A stretch of DNA of 64,000 nucleotides from Bacteroidales bacterium (GTDB lineage Bacteria; Bacteroidota; Bacteroidia; Bacteroidales; B18-G4), in assembly GCA_018401355.1 (NCBI GenBank), contig JAGYLD010000001.1, positions 1 to 64,000 on the forward strand, given 5' to 3'. How positions within the stretch are numbered: position 1 is the first letter of the stretch; each line of letters begins with the position of its first letter. A program made the position numbers and the translations under genes. Under the pieces are notes generated by a model. The model was not told the DNA's origin. It did no database searches and saw nothing but the letters and a program-made list of their open reading frames with translations. Below, one piece after another: positions 51,447 through 60,579 of this stretch.

Positions 51447-52484
51447 TTACTCAGCAACAACCACTTTATCACCACTTTTTATATAATTCACACCATCCAC
51501 GATGACTTTTTCACCTTCTGAAAGTCCTGACAGGACGCAAAGCCGTTCAGCAATCCCCGACACTTGTATTTTCCTCTTATACGCTGTATCATCCTGAAGA
51601 ACAAAAACATACCCTGAAAGGCCACTGGCATCAAATAAGGCATCAACGGGAATGTTAAGACATTCTATCCAAATGGAAGGAAATATCCTTGCTTTTCCAA
51701 TAAGCCCGGACATCATTTTCTGACCCATATTATTTACTTTTAACTCAACCTCGTAAGTTCCTGTATATGGATCGGCAGCCTGACCCAATTCGACAACTTC
51801 AGCATGAAAGGTCTTCTCAGGAATTGCATCAAAAGAAACCAGAGCTGAGTCACCCAATTCAATATTTACAATATCCCTGTCTGACAAGCTGGCTTTCAAC
51901 ACCCAGTCAGCTTCTGTGGATGAAAAGATCAGCACCGGTTGTCCAGGACCTACAATCTCATTTTCTTCAGCAAGTTTCCTGAGCACCTTGCCATTGAATG
52001 GTGCTTTGATGCTGGAATAGTTCAAATTAAAACCAGCAATTTCCATGTTCGCCCTGGCAACTTCCAGTGCAGTTTTTGAATCCTGGAGATTTTCCAATGT
52101 TGCAACACTGTCTTTATATAGATTCTGAACCCTCTGATAATCACGGTTCGACTTTTCATAAGCAAGCTTTGCTTGTTCTGCCTGGGCACTGATCTCTGTC
52201 ATATCCAGCCTTGCCAGCAAATGTCCACTCTCAACACTCTCGCCCTCAGCAACCGACAAGGAACTTATTATGCCACCCGTTTTAAAACTTAAATTAATCT
52301 CAGTCTTAGATGACAATTTCCCGGTCGTAAAAACAGGAAATATCACTTTGCTTTTCTCCACAGTTTCCACCTTGACGTATGTAGCTTCGTTTAAGGATCT
52401 TTCTTCTTTCTCTCTCACACAACTCATTATCAATAAAAGGCTTACTGCTAAAATTGCGAATCTTGTTGTATTCATATGTATCAT
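51447..52484 (-). CDS. RND efflux periplasmic adaptor (HlyD/MFP family)
   Basis: Lipoprotein-like N-terminus; GGIISSLSVAEGESVESGHLLARLD; coiled coil; APFNGKVLRKLAEENEIVGPGQPVLIF. Confidence 0.93.
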   Translation of the reverse strand: MIHMNTTRFAILAVSLLLIMSCVREKEERSLNEATYVKVETVEKSKVIFPVFTTGKLSSKTEINLSFKTGGIISSLSVAEGESVESGHLLARLDMTEISAQAEQAKLAYEKSNRDYQRVQNLYKDSVATLENLQDSKTALEVARANMEIAGFNLNYSSIKAPFNGKVLRKLAEENEIVGPGQPVLIFSSTEADWVLKASLSDRDIVNIELGDSALVSFDAIPEKTFHAEVVELGQAADPYTGTYEVELKVNNMGQKMMSGLIGKARIFPSIWIECLNIPVDALFDASGLSGYVFVLQDDTAYKRKIQVSGIAERLCVLSGLSEGEKVIVDGVNYIKSGDKVVVAE

Positions 52485-52487
52485 TTA

Positions 52488-53852
52488 TTAATCTATTGGA
52501 TAAATGGCAAGGGCCCTCTCAAAGCCTGCCTGGCTGATTTCATAATCGTATTGCGACAGTATCAGGTTCAGCCATGCATTGGTTGCACTTGTCCTGGCAT
52601 CAATATACTCCAGAAGGTTGCTTTGCCCCTGATTATACTTTTTATTGATCAATTCAAATGCCTTGATCGCACTTTCCCTTTGAGTTCGGGCTGAGACTAC
52701 AGCCTCCCGAGCTGCTGCCATTTCATAAAAAGAATCAATCACATCCAAATTGATCTGTTTCTGTAACTCCTTATATTTTTCTTCCAGAATATCTTTTTCA
52801 ATTGCCGCCTGCTGAATCTTAGCCCGGTTCTCAAAACCTCTGAAAAGTTTCCATTTAAGGACCAATGAAGCCATGACAAAATCCGCATCCGGATTAAATT
52901 CATATCGCTCTCCCTGGATGCCATAATCCAAAGCTCCACTCAATGTTGGAGCAATATTGTACCGGTTTAGCTTCAAACTTTTGTCCGCCATATCCTGATA
53001 AAGCCTCAACTGTTCAAGTTCCCCCCTGTTATCCAGGGCCTTCTCAACAGCATCTGATTCATTCATCCATTCTTCCTGTTGCAGATTTGTTTCCTGTACT
53101 GCTGTGATAGTTTCGTTTAACCCCCTGTTGAGCAAAAAATTAAAATATGCAGCAGATGTATTGAAGTACTTTTCAGCCTCTGCTTTTTGTTGTTCAACCT
53201 TACTCAATTCCGCCTTCGACCGGTATACAACATCCATCGTGACCTTATCATTTTCAAAGAGACTTTCATTAACCCTCAGGTTCTCCCTGACAACCTCAAG
53301 GGTCAACTCGAAAACCTCAAGAGCCTTAACAGTTTTCAAGTAATTAAAATATGCGGTTTTTATCTCAAAAACCAGTTCTCTCTTGTAAACCTCCACACCA
53401 ATAAACTCAGCCTCGGCCATATCTTTCCTGATCTTGAAATTAAAAAACACTTCCGGCTGGAAAAGCGGCTGACGCAAACTCAATTTTGTTTCCTGCTCAT
53501 TGGGTCTGAGAAAAGGAATTTCCTGATTTTCTATCTGAGGAAAACTATTGGATTGCGTTAGCTGGTTTAATGTTGAGTAAACAGGATTTAACATGTCTCC
53601 AGTGGGTATATCAAAAACCCTTCCTCCATCTGCAACTGAGTACCTGGCATTAAATGAAATATCTGGAAAAAACAATCCTCTGGCTTCCTGCAGTGCTTCC
53701 AGACTTTTCCTGTAATTTAACTTTTTTTGTTTTAAGGCCAGGTTGTTTTCTAATCCCTGCTCAATATATTTCTCCAGGATATCCTGACCCTGCAGCTGAA
53801 TTGCACTAAACAATATTAAAAAAGCAAATAACAAAGACCTTAAATCATTCAT
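52488..53852 (-). CDS. TolC-family outer-membrane efflux protein
   Basis: Signal peptide; YIEQGLENNLALKQKKLNYRKSLEALQEARGLFFPDISFNARY; two OEP coiled-coil repeats. Confidence 0.93.
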   Translation of the reverse strand: MNDLRSLLFAFLILFSAIQLQGQDILEKYIEQGLENNLALKQKKLNYRKSLEALQEARGLFFPDISFNARYSVADGGRVFDIPTGDMLNPVYSTLNQLTQSNSFPQIENQEIPFLRPNEQETKLSLRQPLFQPEVFFNFKIRKDMAEAEFIGVEVYKRELVFEIKTAYFNYLKTVKALEVFELTLEVVRENLRVNESLFENDKVTMDVVYRSKAELSKVEQQKAEAEKYFNTSAAYFNFLLNRGLNETITAVQETNLQQEEWMNESDAVEKALDNRGELEQLRLYQDMADKSLKLNRYNIAPTLSGALDYGIQGERYEFNPDADFVMASLVLKWKLFRGFENRAKIQQAAIEKDILEEKYKELQKQINLDVIDSFYEMAAAREAVVSARTQRESAIKAFELINKKYNQGQSNLLEYIDARTSATNAWLNLILSQYDYEISQAGFERALAIYPID

Positions 53853-53857
53853 TCTTC

Positions 53858-54496
53858 TTAAATTTTTGGTTTTAAACCATGCTGGATCAATTGCAAATGG
53901 GTATCAATGAGGTCTTCCAGGCTTACCTTGAAATGTTCAAACGCAAATTCCTTGGTTGAATACATGACCAGTACCCCCATCATCTGTGCCCATATTGTCA
54001 TTGAAACTTTTTCCACTTCGATGTCGCCTCTGACAGAACCATCATGCATGCCTTTTATGATAATCTCATTCAACAGCTTAAGTGCAGACCTGCCTTGCAA
54101 AAACTTTTTCAGCCTAAATTCATCCATTTTCTGATGTTCAATATCACGGCTTTGAAAAAATATCAAAGCATTAAAATAATCTGGATGTTTTTTTGAAAAA
54201 TCCACCAGTGCAAGGCCAATAGATATTAGATTCATTCTCCCATTTTCTTTTGGGTCCAGTTTCTCTTCTATAAGATTCAAAAGCAACTTCATGCCTTTTT
54301 CCATGATAGCAAAATGAAGTTCATCTTTGCCATTAAAATAAAGATAAAGGGTCCCCTTACTTAATTCCGCCTCATCTGCCACATCATCCATTGTGGAGGA
54401 CTCATATCCTTTACTAAAAAATACACGTTCGGCGGCATCCAAAATATCCCTCCTTCTCCGTTCCTTTTCTCTGACTTTACGCTCTGCTATACCCAT
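53858..54496 (-). CDS. TetR/AcrR-family transcriptional regulator
   Basis: RRRDILDAAERVFFSKGYESSTMDDVADEAELSKGTLYLYFNGKDELHFAI HTH. Confidence 0.95.
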   Translation of the reverse strand: MGIAERKVREKERRRRDILDAAERVFFSKGYESSTMDDVADEAELSKGTLYLYFNGKDELHFAIMEKGMKLLLNLIEEKLDPKENGRMNLISIGLALVDFSKKHPDYFNALIFFQSRDIEHQKMDEFRLKKFLQGRSALKLLNEIIIKGMHDGSVRGDIEVEKVSMTIWAQMMGVLVMYSTKEFAFEHFKVSLEDLIDTHLQLIQHGLKPKI

Positions 54497-54524
54497 AACT
54501 ATATTTTTAACTTATATATATATT

Positions 54525-54539
54525 ATGACCATTGGTCAT
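54525..54539. promoter_or_regulatory. Candidate TetR-family operator (perfect inverted repeat ATGACC-att-GGTCAT)
   Basis: Perfect 6-bp half-sites with 3-bp spacer, 29 bp upstream of the tetR start codon. Confidence 0.65.
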
Positions 54540-54647
54540 TTATTGTACAAATATATACAACATAGACTTGGGTTGTCAAGTTATAAGAAGAATTAAAAAA
54601 AAAAAAAAACAACATTGGAATTAGGTAAAAAACAATATTTCAACCAT

Positions 54648-55253
54648 TTAATTTTCAACAATTTGTCTCAAGCCGTCCTGGTAAGATGTTGGCTTAAAAT
54701 CAAAGGTCTTTTCAAACTTAGCACTATTAAAAACATAATCCCGGTCATACTGATACATCATTTCTGTCATTTCCCGCATAATGGGCATAAAAATACCAAG
54801 GAACCGGACCATTCCTTTTCCTGCAACCTGGACTTTTGGTTTTACCTTAAATTCCGAAGCGATCATTTTGACCCATTGCCGGCCTGTGGGTGGATCATGA
54901 GCTGTTGGCACCATTTCCATAAAAATCAGCGGCCCTTACAATGACTGCCTGAATATTACCCTTTTCAATTTCATCCATAAGCATATTAGCAATGTGGGCC
55001 CGCACCTTGCCTTTTCGGCTCGGGGGTTTTATCGGCATATTTTCATTAATATCTGATAGATCAGTGCCATCATACATATTAACAGCTTCAGCAGTCTGTT
55101 CCATGTTCAGCAGATCAGCTTTAAACAATTGATCAGAAGTATTGACCTTTTGTGGATTTCTGCTAACCAACCTGATTTCATTTGTATAATTCAATAACTC
55201 CCTGGCAAGCTCAGTGCCAATAACACCGCCTGCCAAAATATTGACTGCGTCAT
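54648..55253 (-). pseudogene. NAD(P)-dependent epimerase/dehydratase remnant with internal deletions
   Basis: Fragments MTQSI / LAGGVIGTELARELLNYTNEIRLVSRNP…AEAVNMYDGTDLSDINENMPIKPPSRKGKVRAHIANMLMDEI…DFYGNGA* and PTAHDPPTGRQWVKMIASEF…YQYDRDYVFNSAKFEKTFDFKPTSYQDGLRQIV lie in different frames with central sequence missing. Confidence 0.8.
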
Positions 55254-55271
55254 AAAAATTATTTTGGGGTT

Positions 55272-55658
55272 CTACTTTCTTGAATGAATGGCTATTCTAT
55301 TTCCTTCCGTATCCAGGAAAATTGCCATATAACCGGTTTCTTCGTTAATCAGGGTTTTGTCCTGCAAAATTACACCTCCCATTTCTTCAACCTTATCCAA
55401 TTCATTTGTAAGGTCTCCTGAATGGGCAGTAAAATAAATCAAGACTCCATCTGGAGATGGTTTATATGAATCTTTGTAACAGACAAGGGAACCAGGTGCA
55501 CCAAGACCGTCCTCTTTAAAAGGAAACCATGCCATATCAAATGGGCCCATTTGATTCCGCTCAAGCTTAACATCAAATACCGTTTCATAGAACCGGATGG
55601 CTCGATCAATATCCGAAACAGGAATTTCAAACCATCCAACTACATTATTTTCTCTCAT
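55272..55658 (-). CDS. VOC/glyoxalase-family protein
   Basis: Start at 55658 (MRENNVVGWFEIPVSDIDRAIRFYETVFDVKLE); IYFTAHSGDLTNELDKVEEMGGVILQDKTLI. Confidence 0.9.
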   Translation of the reverse strand: MRENNVVGWFEIPVSDIDRAIRFYETVFDVKLERNQMGPFDMAWFPFKEDGLGAPGSLVCYKDSYKPSPDGVLIYFTAHSGDLTNELDKVEEMGGVILQDKTLINEETGYMAIFLDTEGNRIAIHSRK

Positions 55659-55749
55659 AAATTTTAATTTTACACAAAAATAAAACAATCATATTTAATG
55701 AAAGTTTAATGGCTATTGCTTTTCATTACATTTGATCCGATAAAATATT

Positions 55750-57015
55750 GTGCTAATGAACCTGCGCCATGTTTTAAAAATCCTGGGACCCGGCTTATTA
55801 TATGCAGGAGCCGCAATTGGTGTATCCCACCTGGTACAATCAACACGTGCAGGTGCCTCTTATGGGTTCGAACTTGTATGGGTATTGATCCTGGCCAACA
55901 TCTTGAAATATCCATTTTTTGAATTTGCGGCCCGATATGCTTCAGTGACCAACGAAAGTCTTATTGAAGGATATCGCAAGCTGGGTAAATGGGCTGTCAT
56001 TGCCTTTGCCATCCTTACACTTGCAACCATGTTCTCCATCCAGGCTGCCATTACTATCGTTACAGCCGGAATAACAGGAAACATTTTTGGTCTCTCCATG
56101 AATCCCGCAGGAATAAGTGCTTTCATACTTTTGGCTACAGTTATTCTCCTTATGATAGGAAGATATCGTATGCTGGATAAATTGATTAAATATGTAATTG
56201 TGATTCTGGCAGTTTCAACCATCACAGCCGTCATTTATGCTTTTGAAAAGGGATTTCAACCCAATATGGAAACAGCAAATCCATTTTCATGGAGCCGCAA
56301 AACAGACATCTTCTTTCTGATAGCATTCATAGGCTGGATGCCTGCCCCCATAGATGTCTCTGTCTGGTCATCACTATGGTCTGTTGCGAAAAGACGAAAC
56401 CTCCATTTTACTCCTTCATTAAACGAGTCCCTCCTGGATTTCAAGATCGGCTATATTGGAACTGCTTTGTTTGCACTGTGTTTCTTGTCACTTGGGGCCC
56501 TTGTAATGTTTGGTTCCGGAGAACAACTTTCCTCCAACGGAACGGTTTTTGCTGGTCAGCTTATTGAAATGTATACACAATCCATTGGGGATTGGGCTTA
56601 TTACATCATTGCTGCTGCAGCACTCACCACGATGTTCAGTACTACCCTTACCTGCATAGATGCTTATCCACGCGTTCTAATGCCAACAACTGATATTTTG
56701 TTCCCACGGTTATCAGAAAAATTAGGCAACAGAAACTATTTTTATTGGATATGGATATTGATCCTCGCTGCAGGAACAATGTCAACACTCCTCTTTCTTT
56801 CTACTTCCATGCGTTTTATGGTAGACCTTGCCACCACTTTATCATTTCTTACTGCTCCTGTTCTTGCAATTATGAATTACAAAGTTGTTACGGGTAAATC
56901 AATGCCCAAAGCCGGAATACCATCACAAGGAATGAAAATCTATGCCTGGGCTGGTATGCTGTTTTTAAGTGGTTTTACGATTTTTTATATTGTTTGGAAT
57001 ATAATAAGCAAATAA
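55750..57015 (+). CDS. Divergent Nramp-family transporter
   Basis: LKILGPGLLYAGAAIGVSHLVQSTRAGASYGFELVWVLILANILKYPFFEFAARYA; AFIGWMPAPIDVSVWSS; polytopic. Confidence 0.85.
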   Translation: MLMNLRHVLKILGPGLLYAGAAIGVSHLVQSTRAGASYGFELVWVLILANILKYPFFEFAARYASVTNESLIEGYRKLGKWAVIAFAILTLATMFSIQAAITIVTAGITGNIFGLSMNPAGISAFILLATVILLMIGRYRMLDKLIKYVIVILAVSTITAVIYAFEKGFQPNMETANPFSWSRKTDIFFLIAFIGWMPAPIDVSVWSSLWSVAKRRNLHFTPSLNESLLDFKIGYIGTALFALCFLSLGALVMFGSGEQLSSNGTVFAGQLIEMYTQSIGDWAYYIIAAAALTTMFSTTLTCIDAYPRVLMPTTDILFPRLSEKLGNRNYFYWIWILILAAGTMSTLLFLSTSMRFMVDLATTLSFLTAPVLAIMNYKVVTGKSMPKAGIPSQGMKIYAWAGMLFLSGFTIFYIVWNIISK

Positions 57016-57046
57016 CAACATTTGGCAAGCTGCAATTAACAAATAA

Positions 57047-57457
57047 TCAAACATGCTCCTGGACATAATATGACAGGGTTCTTGATTCCAGATAATCTCT
57101 GAAATCAATGGCCATCTCCTTGATTTTGGTTTCAAAAATGCAAAGATCAAAAGGACATACAGGTTTTTCCAAAGGGCAATGGTGGGTACTTAACTTCCCT
57201 TCAATGGTTTCATATATTTGCAGCAAATTAATTTCTTCAGGATTAATTTTCAGGCGGAACCCTCCGGTAGGTCCCCGGCTGGAAGTCACAAAACCCTCTT
57301 TTACCAGCCTTTGAAAAACCTTCGCAACATGATGCCTTGAACTGTTGTTTATCTCTGCAATGTGTCCTACACTCACAGAGCCCTTATTCCTGGCAAGAAT
57401 GATCATGCCATGAATGGCTATTGAAGCAGCTTCAGTAAGACTTATGATCCGGGACAT
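57047..57457 (-). CDS. Rrf2-family transcriptional regulator
   Basis: ASIAIHGMIILARNKGSVSVGHIAEINNSSRHHVAKVFQRLVKEGFVTSSRGPTGGFRL; cysteine cluster CPLEKPVCPFDLC. Confidence 0.93.
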   Translation of the reverse strand: MSRIISLTEAASIAIHGMIILARNKGSVSVGHIAEINNSSRHHVAKVFQRLVKEGFVTSSRGPTGGFRLKINPEEINLLQIYETIEGKLSTHHCPLEKPVCPFDLCIFETKIKEMAIDFRDYLESRTLSYYVQEHV

Positions 57458-57592
57458 AATGGTAGTTTTAGTATTTAATTACCCAAATGTATAATCATTT
57501 TCAATAGTTTAGCCGTCGCAACTTGACATAATCAACAAAAAACGATTATTTTTACTATATAAAAATAATAACAGTATAAAAATAATCATGCC

Positions 57593-58462
57593 ATGAAAAA
57601 GATCCTGGTACCAATTGACTTTTCCGACAACACATGGAGTGTTTGCCGTTATGCCGCGATGACAGCTGGCAAGGAACCTGTTGAAATCCATTTATTCCAT
57701 TCGTATTTTGATCAGGTTATCGTCACTGATAGCAGCTTTCCCACTGGAATAGATACAGAATCGATGATTAATGAGCAATTGCTACAGGATATAAAACAAA
57801 GATCGGAAAGTGACATGCTTGGTTGCCAGAAAAGGCTTATTGATTATCTGAAGAAAACTGGCAACCCAAAATCAAAGGTCATTTATACTATAGAAGGTGG
57901 TGAACCTGAATATGAGATCCTGGAAACAGAAGAGGAATACCATCCTGACCTTATTGTTATGGGAACCAGGGGCACCGGTGCCAAAGGATTCCTTGAAGGG
58001 AGCGTTTCCAGGAAAATAATGAACAATGCCAAAGCACCGGTATTTGCCATACCTGAACTCAACAACTTACCTGACATCAACAGGATTGCCTATGTATCTG
58101 AAATCACAGAAGCAGACATTGCAGTCATTGAAAAAATGATGAATTTACTTGGCAGCTTCAATCCAACTATATTTTACCTGCACTTTCTTATTGGTAATGA
58201 CAGGGAAGAAGCATTGGCCAAATTAAGATCAATACAAAACCATTTTGCAGAAAAAGAGAGAGATGGTATCATTAATTACAACATTATTCCTGAAAACGAC
58301 ATCCATGAGGATATTGAGAATTTCATCCGCAGCAAGGATATTTCTCTGATCGCATTTATCCCGCATAAAAAAGGATTCTTCAAGCGTTTGTTCTTTTCGG
58401 GTATCACCAAAAAAGATCTTCTGCAAACCAATATGCCATTAATGGCAATCCGGGAACAATAA
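57593..58462 (+). CDS. Universal stress protein (UspA family)
   Basis: MKKILVPIDFSDNTWSVCRYA; LIVMGTRGTGAKGFLEGSVSRKIMNNAKAPVFAIPE. Confidence 0.92.
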   Translation: MKKILVPIDFSDNTWSVCRYAAMTAGKEPVEIHLFHSYFDQVIVTDSSFPTGIDTESMINEQLLQDIKQRSESDMLGCQKRLIDYLKKTGNPKSKVIYTIEGGEPEYEILETEEEYHPDLIVMGTRGTGAKGFLEGSVSRKIMNNAKAPVFAIPELNNLPDINRIAYVSEITEADIAVIEKMMNLLGSFNPTIFYLHFLIGNDREEALAKLRSIQNHFAEKERDGIINYNIIPENDIHEDIENFIRSKDISLIAFIPHKKGFFKRLFFSGITKKDLLQTNMPLMAIREQ

Positions 58463-58514
58463 ATAATTTTATCTTTGATCCTGTTTTAGAAAACCCACAG
58501 GACCAAGTTCAGAT

Positions 58515-60479
58515 ATGAAGCTTTCGGTTGTTATCGTTAATTACAACGTCAAGCATTTTCTCGACCAATGTTTGCTTTCGGTAAAGAAAGCCATGGAAGG
58601 GCTGGAAGCAGAAGTATTTGTCGTCGACAACAATTCTGTTGACGGTTCTGTAAAAATGGTTCGTGAAAAGTTTCCCGAAGTTCATCTTATAGCCAACAAG
58701 ACCAATACAGGCTTTTCAAAAGCCAACAATCAAGCTATCCAGGCCTCCAGGGGAGAATATATACTCCTTCTTAACCCGGATACCGTCGTCGAAGATGACA
58801 CATTTACAAAGATCATAGCTTTCATGGATGAGCATCCTGAGGCAGGAGGTTTGGGTGTTAAAATGATTGACGGAAAAGGAAACTTCCTGCCTGAATCAAA
58901 AAGGGGTTTGCCAACGCCGGATGTTGCCTTTTACAAAATTTTTGGACTATCCAGTATCTTCCCGAAGTCAAAGATATTTGGCAAATACCACCTTGGTTAC
59001 CTTGACAAGGATAAAACCCATGAAGTTGAAGTCCTCTCAGGTGCATTTATGTTACTGCAACGAGAAGCTTTGAATAAAACCGGTTTGCTGGATGAAGAAT
59101 TCTTCATGTATGGGGAAGACATAGACCTTTCATACAGGATCACCCAGGCAGGATACAAGAATTATTACTTCCCGGAAACACGTATCATTCATTACAAAGG
59201 TGAAAGCACCAAGAAAAGCAGCATCAATTATGTCATGGTTTTTTACCGCGCCATGGCCATTTTTGCCAGAAAACATTTTTCCAGGAAACGGGCTAACTTA
59301 TTTTCATTCCTGATCAATATGGCCATATATTTACGTGCCTCCTTGGCTATTCTTGCAAGGTTTTTTGAAAGGGCATTTCTTCCTGCAATGGATTTTCTTC
59401 TGATATTTAGCGGAATATTTTTTATTAAAATTTATTGGGAACAAAAAGTTATCTTTCCCGAGGGTGGCGAGTATCCTGTAGAATTTATTGCGATCGTTGT
59501 TCCTATCTATATATTTATCTGGCTTTTTTCGGTGTTTCTCAGCGGTGGTTATGACAAACCTGTAAGGCTTTTAAAAATCTTCCAGGGGATTGCCATCGGC
59601 ACGATTATTATTTTGGTAATATATGCATTGCTTAATGAATCACTGCGATTCTCAAGGGCGATTATTATTATTGGTGCCACATGGGGATTATTCTCAATGA
59701 TCCTTTTGCGCCTGCTATTACATATTTTAAACTTCAAGCACATCAGAATAGGTACACAGAAAAACCGCCGTTTCCTGATCATTGGAGAAAAAGAAGAAGC
59801 AGAGCGTGTATCCTCCTTACTTGGAAAAACTGATATTCTACCGTCTTTTGTGGGCATGGTCCACCCAACCAGACGCATGAAGAATGATGGTTTCATTGGC
59901 AGCCTCGACCAGATTGAAGACATCATATTTATATACAAGATCAATGAATTGATTTTTTGTTCCCGTGATGTTTCGCATCAAAAGATCATTGACATCATGT
60001 CAGACCTGGGAGATACAAATGTTGAGTTTAAAATTGCACCGGAAGACAGTTTGTCCATCATCGGAAGCAACTCCATTAATACATCCGGGGATCTTTATAC
60101 AATAGACATCAACGCTATTACAAACAGATCAAACAAAAGAAACAAGCGGTTTCTGGATATAATGGTATCCTTAACATTATTGACATTATCACCAGTTGCC
60201 GTTTTCTTTATTAAGAATCCCCCGGGATTATACCGCAACATTTTCCTGGTACTCATCGGGAAATATTCCTGGGTAGGGTATAAACAACTTAACAACCCGG
60301 AGACATTAGCCCTTCCGCCAATCAGATACGGGGTATTAAATCCTACAGATGCGTTCAGAAAAAAATCCATATCGGAAGAAACATCAAACTGGTTAAATCT
60401 AATTTATGCCAGGGATTATTTTTTCACAACCGACCTGAGCATCATCTTTAAAGCTTTCAGGAAACTCGGAAGACATTAG
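58515..60479 (+). CDS. Multidomain GT2 glycosyltransferase with TM, Rossmann-like and PGT-like remnant C-terminus
   Basis: LSVVIVNYNVKHFLDQCL…VDNNSVDGSV…LLLNPDTVVEDD GT2; several TMs; RFLIIGEKEEAERV Rossmann-like; KRFLDIMVSLTLLTLSPVAVFFIK…GKYSWVGYKQ resembles polyprenyl-P glycosylphosphotransferase ends. Confidence 0.8.
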   Translation: MKLSVVIVNYNVKHFLDQCLLSVKKAMEGLEAEVFVVDNNSVDGSVKMVREKFPEVHLIANKTNTGFSKANNQAIQASRGEYILLLNPDTVVEDDTFTKIIAFMDEHPEAGGLGVKMIDGKGNFLPESKRGLPTPDVAFYKIFGLSSIFPKSKIFGKYHLGYLDKDKTHEVEVLSGAFMLLQREALNKTGLLDEEFFMYGEDIDLSYRITQAGYKNYYFPETRIIHYKGESTKKSSINYVMVFYRAMAIFARKHFSRKRANLFSFLINMAIYLRASLAILARFFERAFLPAMDFLLIFSGIFFIKIYWEQKVIFPEGGEYPVEFIAIVVPIYIFIWLFSVFLSGGYDKPVRLLKIFQGIAIGTIIILVIYALLNESLRFSRAIIIIGATWGLFSMILLRLLLHILNFKHIRIGTQKNRRFLIIGEKEEAERVSSLLGKTDILPSFVGMVHPTRRMKNDGFIGSLDQIEDIIFIYKINELIFCSRDVSHQKIIDIMSDLGDTNVEFKIAPEDSLSIIGSNSINTSGDLYTIDINAITNRSNKRNKRFLDIMVSLTLLTLSPVAVFFIKNPPGLYRNIFLVLIGKYSWVGYKQLNNPETLALPPIRYGVLNPTDAFRKKSISEETSNWLNLIYARDYFFTTDLSIIFKAFRKLGRH

Positions 60480-60579
60480 CTACTTCGTGTTTTATTCCTA
60501 CTTTTGAACTTTGACGATAGGTTAGTGAACATATTTATCAAAAATTTGTATTATATTTCAAAGATAAAACATAGGATAT

